Assembly (NCBI GenBank): GCA_001915925.1
Contig: MNRL01000006.1
Span: 1 to 10,842 of the forward strand
Reading direction: 5' to 3'
Length of the DNA stretch: 10,842 nt
Origin: Clostridium sp. CAG:354_28_25
GTDB lineage: Bacteria > Bacillota > Clostridia > TANB77 > CAG-508
In this document: positions 1 to 5,325 of the stretch, piece after piece
Layout of the letters: each line of letters opens with the position of its first letter
Numbering within the stretch: position 1 is the first letter of the stretch
Translations under genes and position numbers: made by a program
The notes under the pieces: generated by a model
Told to the model about the DNA's origin: nothing
What the model saw: only the letters and a program-made list of their open reading frames with translations
Database searches by the model: none

Positions 1-115
1 TGAATATTTAGTTTTTTCGTTAAAAATATTCTATCAAATTGGTATCTCTTATTCAATTTTTTTCTTAAATTTTCCCTACTAAAATTTTATACTAACTTAG
101 CTCAAGTCTTTTTCT

Positions 116-646
116 TTATAAATTATATTTCTTTCTATTTTCTTTTGTTGCAAACCCAGCTTTATCTGTAACTCTATTTAATAATGTAAATCCATCTAAA
201 TGATCACATTCATGTTGAATTAGTCTAGCAAAAAATCCATGTATTTCCCTTTCTATTTTTTCTCCTTGCTCATTGTAATATTGTAAGTTAATTTTTTTAA
301 ATCTTTCTACTTTTCCAGCAATTGAAGGTACACTTAAGCAGGCTTCAAATTGTATATCAGTATCATTTGCTGATTTCTCCCATTTTGGATTTATCATAGC
401 AGTTAATGGTATATCTTCTGCATCATTATATCTTACATTCTCTTTTTTTGCTCCAACTACTATAATTCTTTTACTAATTCCAATTTGTGGTGCAGCAATA
501 CCTAATCCTACTCCATCTTCAAGAGTTGCTTTTAAATCATCTATAATGTCTAATATATCATTATTTATATTCGTTATATCAACTTCTTCTGATATTTTAT
601 TAAGTACTGGATCTCCTACTTCTCTTACTTTTATTATTTTTCCCAT
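116..646 (-). CDS. def: Peptide deformylase
   Basis: Removes the formyl group from the N-terminal methionine of nascent proteins at the ribosome, using a bound divalent metal. The 176-residue product has the three family motifs in order: GLGIAAPQIG (47-56), EACLSVP (101-107, with metal ligand Cys103) and HECDH (145-149, two His ligands and the catalytic Glu). The length is normal for the family. The usual EGCLS motif reads EACLS here, a mild variant. The ATG lies about 8 bases after AAGGAG, so the start is firm. The gene appears monocistronic: a promoter candidate lies just upstream (677-704) and the preceding gene ends in a strong terminator. It is not next to fmt or priA, its common partners, within this window. 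Confidence 0.96.
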   Translation of the reverse strand: MGKIIKVREVGDPVLNKISEEVDITNINNDILDIIDDLKATLEDGVGLGIAAPQIGISKRIIVVGAKKENVRYNDAEDIPLTAMINPKWEKSANDTDIQFEACLSVPSIAGKVERFKKINLQYYNEQGEKIEREIHGFFARLIQHECDHLDGFTLLNRVTDKAGFATKENRKKYNL

Positions 647-676
647 AATTTTTTCTCCTTTAATTCTATTTATTAG

Positions 677-704
677 ATTATATCATTTTATTTTTTAATT
701 GCAA
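677..704 (-). promoter_or_regulatory. Sigma-A type promoter for def
   Basis: On the minus strand TTGCAA (704-699) is followed after 16 bases by a consensus TATAAT (682-677). Transcription would start near 670 and give a short leader before the AAGGAG site of def. The -35 element overlaps the T-run of the upstream gene's terminator, so def starts as soon as the preceding unit ends. Confidence 0.6.
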
Positions 705-733
705 AAAACGGTATTGTGTCCAATACCGTTTTT
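703..733 (-). terminator. Strong intrinsic terminator after the 104-residue protein gene
   Basis: The two arms, AAAAACGGTATTG (704-716) and CAATACCGTTTTT (721-733), form a perfect 13-bp stem with a four-base loop (717-720). It begins only a few bases past the stop codon at 739. Read on the minus strand the stem ends in a T-run (708-703). The symmetric A/T flanks mean it could also work in the plus direction. Confidence 0.88.
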
Positions 734-738
734 CGCTT

Positions 739-1053
739 TTAATACAAATGACCCTTGATAGAGTCCCCTTCAAGCATCCATACAAAATGCGAATGCATAA
801 ATAGCTCTGCATCTTTAAAATGCTTATCATAAAACTCTTCGAAATCATCTCCTGTGTCAATGTCTGAGATAACCCAGTGTTTGTCCTTATCAAGTCTTAT
901 CTTCCGCAAAACCGGTCCTGCAGGATTCGGAAAAGCATATGGGTTTAAAAACCAAAACCCCTCTTTTCCTTCTAATAGTTCCGGATTGTTTAAAAGTTCT
1001 TTGAATCTGACAGTTGGCACATTCAAAATTTTTTCTACTTTAGCTGTTTCCAT
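739..1053 (-). CDS. Unrecognised 104-residue soluble protein
   Basis: I do not recognise this family. The start is set at the ATG at 1053 because a strong AGGAGG lies 7 bases before it. A longer reading from 1077 would place that ribosome-binding site inside the gene. The product is soluble, with no signal peptide or membrane segment. It is rich in aromatic and acidic residues, with a WFLNPYAFPNPAGP stretch near 34-47, an acidic DIDTGDDFEEFYDKHF stretch near 64-79, and MHSHFVWM near 86-93. The HSH could be a metal site, but nothing else supports that. Base composition is visibly less AT-rich than the neighbours, which hints at a different history. It has its own promoter (1104-1132) and terminator (703-733), so it is a self-contained unit. 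Confidence 0.8.
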   Translation of the reverse strand: METAKVEKILNVPTVRFKELLNNPELLEGKEGFWFLNPYAFPNPAGPVLRKIRLDKDKHWVISDIDTGDDFEEFYDKHFKDAELFMHSHFVWMLEGDSIKGHLY

Positions 1054-1103
1054 CTTTTTTCCTCCTAATTTTATCATGAAAACTACTTTATATTACAATT
1101 AAT

Positions 1104-1132
1104 ATTTTAATTCACAATATAAATTATGTAAA
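1104..1132 (-). promoter_or_regulatory. Sigma-A type promoter for the 104-residue protein gene
   Basis: On the minus strand TTTACA (1132-1127; 5 of 6 to consensus) is followed after exactly 17 bases by TAAAAT (1109-1104; 5 of 6). The predicted start near 1097 gives a leader of about 40 bases before the ATG at 1053. Confidence 0.5.
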
Positions 1133-1147
1133 ATACAAATAAGTAAT

Positions 1148-1174
1148 GCAGATATAACCAACTGTTATACCTGC
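1148..1174 (-). terminator. Hairpin overlapping the LysR stop codon, possible weak terminator
   Basis: Arms GCAGATATAAC (1148-1158) and GTTATACCTGC (1164-1174) surround a five-base loop. In minus-strand RNA all 11 positions pair, one as G-U. In plus-strand RNA the same position is an A-C mismatch, which favours function in the minus direction. The hairpin starts inside the last codons of the LysR gene. No clean U-run follows, so terminator function is uncertain; it could instead protect the 3' end. Confidence 0.45.
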
Positions 1175-2043
1175 AAAAACTCATTTTTCATTATTTTAAT
1201 TAAATCTTTTAATTCTTTAAACTTATTTTCTTTATTTATATATATTCCAAATTCCATTGGTTCAAACTCAAAATCTGTATTTAAGATGGCTAATTTATTT
1301 TCTTTTAATTCATCTTTTATGTATTCTTTTGTTATTAGTCCAATACTATCTTCAGTTTTTAGAATTCCAAGCATTGTTGTATATGTAATATTTTTAATAT
1401 TTTCCATACCATCTGTTAGGTTTAATTCTTTCATTAAATTTATAGTGGTAATTGATGTTCTCTTTGGAGTATATATCTTCTCTTTTGATAACTTCTCTTT
1501 ATTAAAAACCTTATCTTTATATTTTGAATTCGTATTAATTACAAATATATCATGCAATAAGCCTAATTTAATAAATTCAATCTTGTTTGTATTATATACA
1601 CTTTCATCGACCTTTTTAGAAAGTACAATGTCCTGTTTTTGATTTTCTAGCATATTTAACATATCATTAAATGTTTCATTCGTTACTTCTATTTGACTAG
1701 TTGGATTTAGCTTATAATATTCTGCAATACATTTTCCAAACATTCTACTAAGCATTGTAACATGTGAACCTAAACGTATATTTCTAATACTAGTAAATTT
1801 TCTTTCGGCATTATATATTTTTATTATAGGCTCTTCTACCTCACTAAATAATTCTCTACCTTTATCTGTTAGCTCCATCCCATATTTGTTTCTTTTAAAT
1901 AAAGTAACACCTAATTGTTCTTCCAAATTCTTTATATGCTTTGTTACTGCTGGTTGAGATATATTTAGTTTTTCACTTGCTTTAGTTATATTTCCTTCTT
2001 TTGCCACAAAAACAAATATTTTATATAATTCTAAATTAATCAT
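1165..2043 (-). CDS. LysR-family transcriptional regulator
   Basis: A DNA-binding regulator of about 292 residues, usual for LysR proteins. The N-terminal winged helix-turn-helix occupies about 1-60. It shows the family pattern FVAKEGNITKASEKLNISQP, then a recognition helix AVTKHIKNLEEQLGVTLFKR and LTDKGREL. A periplasmic-binding-like effector domain follows from about 90. I place the start at the ATG at 2043, which overlaps the upstream TGA as ATGA; an in-frame GTG at 2058 would add five residues. The pair is therefore translationally coupled to the Rsm22-like gene. LysR regulators usually act on a divergent neighbour, but here none exists, so target and effector are unknown. Autoregulation of the pair is possible but not shown. 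Confidence 0.92.
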   Translation of the reverse strand: MINLELYKIFVFVAKEGNITKASEKLNISQPAVTKHIKNLEEQLGVTLFKRNKYGMELTDKGRELFSEVEEPIIKIYNAERKFTSIRNIRLGSHVTMLSRMFGKCIAEYYKLNPTSQIEVTNETFNDMLNMLENQKQDIVLSKKVDESVYNTNKIEFIKLGLLHDIFVINTNSKYKDKVFNKEKLSKEKIYTPKRTSITTINLMKELNLTDGMENIKNITYTTMLGILKTEDSIGLITKEYIKDELKENKLAILNTDFEFEPMEFGIYINKENKFKELKDLIKIMKNEFLQV

Positions 2044-2984
2044 ATCAAATCCCCACACTTTAATTTTTTTACTCGCTTAAATAAATCTTTTTCTTTCTTT
2101 GTTATTGTTTTCTCTTCTATATTTCCATTGTTGCATAATTTAACTTTTATAAAGCCACTAGAAATGTTAGGATGTCTTAATATTCTAGCACCACTATTAT
2201 CTATTTTCTCTCTCGAAATTGCTATATAAGAAAATTTTTCGTCTTCATATGGTACATCTGCATCTTTTACAAATTTATGAACTTTACTTCGTTCTACTCT
2301 AACAATAGAATGGCACCAATCATCTGCTGGCAAATTACATTCTGCTTGACAAGTACATGGTGCTATTATATTCAAGTTGCTTTCTAGCGCTAATCTTTGT
2401 ACTCTTCTTATATTGTTAAACCCTTCAGGAGTTCCTGGTTCTATAAATATAGCTAACTTATTAAAAGTTTCTAAGATATCCTTTATTACTTTTTCTTTAC
2501 TTGCTTCTTGAAGCTCATTTATCATATAAGAAGTTATTACTAAATCCGCTTTATCAGTAATATTGCTATGAACTATATCTTGATTTTTCCAATTTATATT
2601 GTTATGACCTTGCAATAATTTTTTAGCCATATTCTCCATTTCTTTTTCACGCTCTATACAAATGATTTCTTCTACATTTATATTGCTAAGTACAGCCCAT
2701 TCACCCGCTCCAGTTCCTGAACCTATATCTAATACTGTTTTTATAGTAGGATTATATATATCTAAAGTTTCTTCTAGTGCTTTATTTATTGCCCCAAAAG
2801 TAGCAGGCATCCTAATAATAGAATAAGCCAGAACCTCTAAATTTTTATTCAATAAACTTTGTCCTGTTCTTTTAGCATTCATATATCTATCACTTAAAAT
2901 TCTTGCAGTATCTCTTAATTCTGTTAGACTTATATTCTTTATTTCCTTTTCTATTTTTTCTTCTAATTCATTCGGTATTCTCAT
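2040..2984 (-). CDS. Rsm22/METTL17-family methyltransferase-like ribosome assembly protein
   Basis: A 314-residue member of the Rsm22 family, whose mitochondrial members bind the small ribosomal subunit during assembly. Visible signatures are an SAM-binding loop DIGSGTGAGEWA (86-97), YMINEL (153-158), EPGTPEGF (182-189) and the family block with DDWCHSIVRVERS (221-233). Four cysteines (210, 216, 224, 284) have the CX5C-X7-C plus distal Cys spacing that I recall for the [4Fe-4S] ligands of human METTL17; Cys212 and Cys310 are extra. A GGAGG lies 6 bases before the ATG. The downstream LysR gene overlaps its stop codon. Function in bacteria is not well defined: the family assignment is firm, the activity (rRNA methylation or assembly check) is inferred. 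Confidence 0.9.
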   Translation of the reverse strand: MRIPNELEEKIEKEIKNISLTELRDTARILSDRYMNAKRTGQSLLNKNLEVLAYSIIRMPATFGAINKALEETLDIYNPTIKTVLDIGSGTGAGEWAVLSNINVEEIICIEREKEMENMAKKLLQGHNNINWKNQDIVHSNITDKADLVITSYMINELQEASKEKVIKDILETFNKLAIFIEPGTPEGFNNIRRVQRLALESNLNIIAPCTCQAECNLPADDWCHSIVRVERSKVHKFVKDADVPYEDEKFSYIAISREKIDNSGARILRHPNISSGFIKVKLCNNGNIEEKTITKKEKDLFKRVKKLKCGDLI

Positions 2985-2999
2985 TATTCCTCCAATTTT

Positions 3000-3028
3000 T
3001 GAACTTTAGTAATGGAGCTTAAAGTTCA
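3000..3028. repeat. Inverted repeat (hairpin) between the Ham1-like and Rsm22-like genes
   Basis: TGAACTTTA (3000-3008) and TAAAGTTCA (3020-3028) form a perfect 9-bp stem with an 11-base loop. On the plus strand a T-run follows; on the minus strand, the direction of the flanking genes, there is only the A-rich leader of the Rsm22-like gene. It shares the word GAACTT/AAGTTC with the next hairpin (3045-3077), so the two may belong to one composite structure. Confidence 0.55.
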
Positions 3029-3037
3029 TTTTTTATG

Positions 3038-3670
3038 TTACCTTTTTGAACTTTTAGGACCATCCCCTAAGTTCAAACTTGATAGAATAAATTTTATTAC
3101 ATCATCATCTTTTGCATCTTTATTTTTGTATTCATCTTTTTCTTCTCTAGTTAAATCCACAAAATATTTGCCCGTATCTGGCAATATGCTTATAGAATCT
3201 AAAGGATATCCCTCATTTAAAATTGGTGATGGCTTGCCTACAAAATAAAAATCCCCCTTTGACCATGTAAAAGTTTTCACATCTTTTCCATCATATATTG
3301 CCATTCCATAAACCCATTTAGCTTTTAAATTCTTACCATATTTTTTTACTAACCCAGTATAGTATTCTATCATTTCTTCATCTGATAATCGTTTTCCATG
3401 TACTCTTCTTACATGTGTTCCTGGTTGATATACTTCATCTATATCTTCTATAAAAAGGCTATTGTCCATACCAATTGTTGGTACTTTTACAAATTCATAA
3501 TATCCTTTAGCTTTTATTATTGCATTTTCTATGGAATTTTTTCCATTTTCTTCTACATTATCTGGTACTTTTAAATCTAATAAAGTTTTCAATTCAATTC
3601 CGTTTTGTTCTAATTTATCAGCATATATTTTTACTTTAGCTGGATTATTTGTTGCAAATAATACTTCCAT
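3038..3670 (-). CDS. Divergent Ham1/RdgB-like nucleotide pyrophosphatase
   Basis: Resembles the Ham1/RdgB family, which hydrolyses inosine and xanthosine triphosphates to keep damaged purines out of DNA and RNA. The 210-residue product begins with the family pattern FATNNPAKVKIY (5-16). It has EENGKNSIENAIIKAKGYYE (40-59), matching the usual E-G-T-F-E-E-N-A-x-x-K-A helix, then PTIGMDNSLFIED (64-76) in place of DDSGL, and PGTHVRR (83-89) in place of PGVYSAR. The usual FGYDPxF and SHR motifs are not recognisable, so substrate and activity are uncertain. AAGGAGG lies 5 bases before the ATG. The last ten residues (LGDGPKSSKR) are read from a repeat hairpin (3045-3077). A Rsm22-like gene follows after 53 bases and could be co-transcribed. 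Confidence 0.82.
   Translation of the reverse strand: MEVLFATNNPAKVKIYADKLEQNGIELKTLLDLKVPDNVEENGKNSIENAIIKAKGYYEFVKVPTIGMDNSLFIEDIDEVYQPGTHVRRVHGKRLSDEEMIEYYTGLVKKYGKNLKAKWVYGMAIYDGKDVKTFTWSKGDFYFVGKPSPILNEGYPLDSISILPDTGKYFVDLTREEKDEYKNKDAKDDDVIKFILSSLNLGDGPKSSKR
3045..3077. repeat. Hairpin repeat with GGGGATGGTCC core inside the end of the Ham1-like gene
   Basis: TTTGAACTT (3045-3053) pairs with AAGTTCAAA (3069-3077). The stem extends by AGG/CCT past a two-base T bulge. The loop side carries AGGACCATCCCC (3056-3067), which matches AGGACCGTCCTC in the tandem repeats at 4195-4260 at 10 of 12 positions. It therefore looks like a member of the same dispersed repeat family, lying within coding sequence. 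Confidence 0.6.
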
Positions 3671-3678
3671 TTGTTCCT

Positions 3679-3720
3679 CCTTCGGGATATGGAAACATTC
3701 CTTCGAGATTTGGGGACGTT
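3679..3720. repeat. Tandem 21-bp repeat, two copies, upstream of the Ham1-like gene
   Basis: Copies at 3679-3699 and 3700-3720 agree at 16 of 21 positions (pattern CCTTCGRGATWTGGRRACRTT). Four of the five differences are G/A. A third copy starts as CCTT at 3721 and runs into TTTTTTCCC. The first copy touches the ribosome-binding site of the Ham1-like gene (AAGGAGG on the minus strand at 3682-3676), so the repeat forms its untranslated leader. The second copy carries the GGGGACGTTCC word. Confidence 0.8.
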
Positions 3721-3731
3721 CCTTTTTTCCC
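3714..3731. repeat. Left arm of an 18-bp inverted repeat bracketing the ASCH gene
   Basis: Read on the minus strand this is GGGAAAAAAGGAACGTCC. The plus strand at 4228-4245 reads GGGAAAAAAGGACCGTCC, a match at 17 of 18. The two arms point outward on either side of the ASCH coding region, about 500 bases apart. Confidence 0.75.
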
Positions 3732-3774
3732 TTTTTTAATATTTAATCTAATATCTTTAATTTAATTTGCCTGT

Positions 3775-4164
3775 TTAGTAATTCCATATTCCTAAATGAC
3801 CTTTTGCTTGTATTGGTTCTATTTTTCTTATATCTTTTAATACCCAAGCATATCTACCAACAGCGTATTCTCCACATTTATATTCTGTTGGATTTTCGGT
3901 TTTTATTTTATTTATAAATTCTTCATCCATATAAATACAATCTACTAAATTACATTTTGCAATTATATATCCATATTTTATATCTTTATCTTTTAGTAAA
4001 TTAACCAGTTCTCGTATTCTTTCGTCATTTTTCGGAATCTTTTTTAAACTAGTATGAATGTATAACTCGCCCCTATAGTTTGTTTTCCAACTTCTTGTTT
4101 CGATATATTTTACTTTTTCTTTAATTAAGCTTCCCCATGGTTCCATTAACGATAAAACTTTCAT
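3775..4164 (-). CDS. ASCH-domain protein (PUA-like fold)
   Basis: A 129-residue single-domain ASCH protein. The domain begins at once: LSLMEPWGSLI (4-14), then KYIETRSWKTNYRGELYIH (19-37) with the family's E-T-R-x-W and Y-R-G-x-h-h-I-H pattern, and it closes with GHLGIW. ASCH domains have a PUA-like fold; known members bind RNA or, in E. coli YqfB, hydrolyse N4-acetylcytidine. Whether this one binds RNA or acts on nucleosides cannot be told. I choose the second ATG (4164) because AGGAG is 9 bases from it but only 3 from the first ATG (4170). The gene is bracketed by outward inverted copies of a GC-rich repeat. Confidence 0.9.
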   Translation of the reverse strand: MKVLSLMEPWGSLIKEKVKYIETRSWKTNYRGELYIHTSLKKIPKNDERIRELVNLLKDKDIKYGYIIAKCNLVDCIYMDEEFINKIKTENPTEYKCGEYAVGRYAWVLKDIRKIEPIQAKGHLGIWNY

Positions 4165-4194
4165 TTTCATCTACTCCTAATTTATATATCTGCA

Positions 4195-4260
4195 GGGATT
4201 TAAGGACCGTCCTCGAATTACCAACTAGGGAAAAAAGGACCGTCCTCGAATCACCCTCTA
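4195..4260. repeat. Tandem 33-bp repeat, two copies
   Basis: Copies at 4195-4227 and 4228-4260 agree at 27 of 33 positions. The shared core AAGGACCGTCCTCGAAT (4202-4218 and 4235-4251) is identical. GGACCGTCC has near dyad symmetry, so each copy can fold into a small hairpin. The second copy contains the right arm (4228-4245) of the inverted repeat that brackets the ASCH gene. The repeat fills most of the gap between the ASCH and Qng1-like genes. Confidence 0.85.
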
Positions 4261-4282
4261 GCTAAGAACACCTTCAAAATCC

Positions 4283-5209
4283 CTAATAATTTGTAGTTCT
4301 TGTTAAATGATATGGTCTTTTTGGTAATTCCTTATTCTTTGACATAAGCCAAATATAATCATTTAATTCTATTGCACTTACTTTATTATTCAATAATCTT
4401 TTTATTTCATCTATTACATATATAACTGTTGCTCTAATTTCTACTTCATATGCTGAATTTTCTTGTATTTCTACTTTATTATCAACTATATCTGCTAATT
4501 CTTTATTGTATTTTACTAATTTTAGTGCTCGTAAGCCCTGTGGTATTTTATAATCACTGCAACCAACTAAATGTGAGCAGTCTACTTTTATATTTTCTTT
4601 TTTTTCCCTTATATGCAAAATATCTGATGTTAATAATTGTGCCAATTTATAAAAATATATTGTTTTACCTTCATATGTCCTTATATCTTTAAAATCTTCA
4701 AAATTATCTATTATAAATTTAAATAATTCTTCATCATTTGTTAGCTTATATATTGCATTGTAAAAATCTCCACCGAATCTTTCGTTTACAACTTTATTAA
4801 CATTTTTTATAATTTTAAATCTTTCTTCAAAAAGTGGAATCTCTACATTACCTTTTAGATATTCTTTAAAGTTTTCTTTTGTTAAATTATCAAATGATTT
4901 ATTTTCTCTTATATATCTTAGCATTGCATACATAAGTGCCATAGAGCCATCTTCTTTTCCGTTACTTGTTTCTATTTGCCATTTTGGACTTCCCCAAAAA
5001 GAAAAGTCTATTGCCTCAAAATATAGTAAAAAAGTAATTATTGTTTCTACATTTTCATTAAATAAATTATATGGGGAATTGTATAACCAATTTTTTATAT
5101 TTATTTCTTGTATTTCATTTGCAAACTTTTTTATTTCATCCTTATTTATTTGAATATATTTTGCATTTTCTATTACATACTTATTTGATTCTATTATTTC
5201 ATTAAACAT
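4283..5209 (-). CDS. Queuosine salvage protein, Qng1/DUF2419 family
   Basis: Homologue of Qng1, the queuosine 5'-monophosphate N-glycosylase that frees queuine for reinsertion into tRNA by tRNA-guanine transglycosylase. The 308-residue protein aligns by eye along its length with the eukaryotic family: IDFSFW (67-72), DGSMAL (87-92), PLFEERFKIIKNVNKVVNER (125-144), FGGDFYNAI (145-153), EGKTIYFYKLAQLLTSDI (180-197), SDYKIPQGLRAL (218-229, with the conserved Asp219), YEVEIRA (254-260) and a C-terminal PYHLTRTTNY like the family's histidine-rich tail. AAGGAG lies 8 bases before the ATG. No queuine transporter or transglycosylase lies in the window. The enzyme suggests the host scavenges queuine, a trait expected of gut organisms without full de novo synthesis. 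Confidence 0.93.
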   Translation of the reverse strand: MFNEIIESNKYVIENAKYIQINKDEIKKFANEIQEINIKNWLYNSPYNLFNENVETIITFLLYFEAIDFSFWGSPKWQIETSNGKEDGSMALMYAMLRYIRENKSFDNLTKENFKEYLKGNVEIPLFEERFKIIKNVNKVVNERFGGDFYNAIYKLTNDEELFKFIIDNFEDFKDIRTYEGKTIYFYKLAQLLTSDILHIREKKENIKVDCSHLVGCSDYKIPQGLRALKLVKYNKELADIVDNKVEIQENSAYEVEIRATVIYVIDEIKRLLNNKVSAIELNDYIWLMSKNKELPKRPYHLTRTTNY

Positions 5210-5296
5210 CTCATTTTCTCCTTTTGTAGCCTAATTATACAACATGCATAATTAAATATCAATTAGATTAAATATTACTCATTTATAACAAAAGAA

Positions 5297-5325
5297 AAAA
5301 CTTATATAAAAATTATATAAGTTTT
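5297..5325 (-). terminator. A/T-only intrinsic terminator overlapping the PHP gene stop codon
   Basis: AAAACTTATATAA (5297-5309) and TTATATAAGTTTT (5313-5325) form a perfect 13-bp stem with a three-base loop. Read on the minus strand it is followed by TTTTTTCTTTTG. The stem includes part of the TAA stop codon at 5326-5324, so transcription would end almost as soon as translation does. Confidence 0.75.

Noticed and set aside
1..115. Weak hairpin GAATATTT/AAATATTC at 2-31 as a terminator, and a possible gene end at the left edge
   Set aside because: The stem is eight A/T-rich pairs with a long loop, and frames here are broken by stops; nothing is supported in this stretch.
678..893. Minus-strand reading frame overlapping the 104-residue protein gene in another frame
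   Set aside because: It crosses the strong terminator at 703-733, has no ribosome-binding site, and its composition is that of an out-of-frame shadow.
854..1102. Plus-strand frame opposite the 104-residue protein gene
   Set aside because: No ribosome-binding site or promoter, and it lies antisense to a gene with a full set of signals.
1054..1164. Riboswitch or tRNA between the LysR gene and the 104-residue protein gene
   Set aside because: Only a promoter and a single short hairpin can be seen; no tRNA cloverleaf or known riboswitch core.
3012..3248. Plus-strand frame opposite the end of the Ham1-like gene
   Set aside because: Low-complexity Ser/Leu/Phe-rich translation typical of the antisense of an AT-rich gene, with no translation signals.
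4195..4260. CRISPR array
   Set aside because: Only two adjacent copies with no unique spacers and no cas genes nearby; it is a simple tandem duplication.
4450..4692. Plus-strand hydrophobic frame inside the Qng1-like gene
   Set aside because: Looks like a membrane peptide, but this is the usual effect of reading AT-rich coding DNA antisense; no ribosome-binding site.
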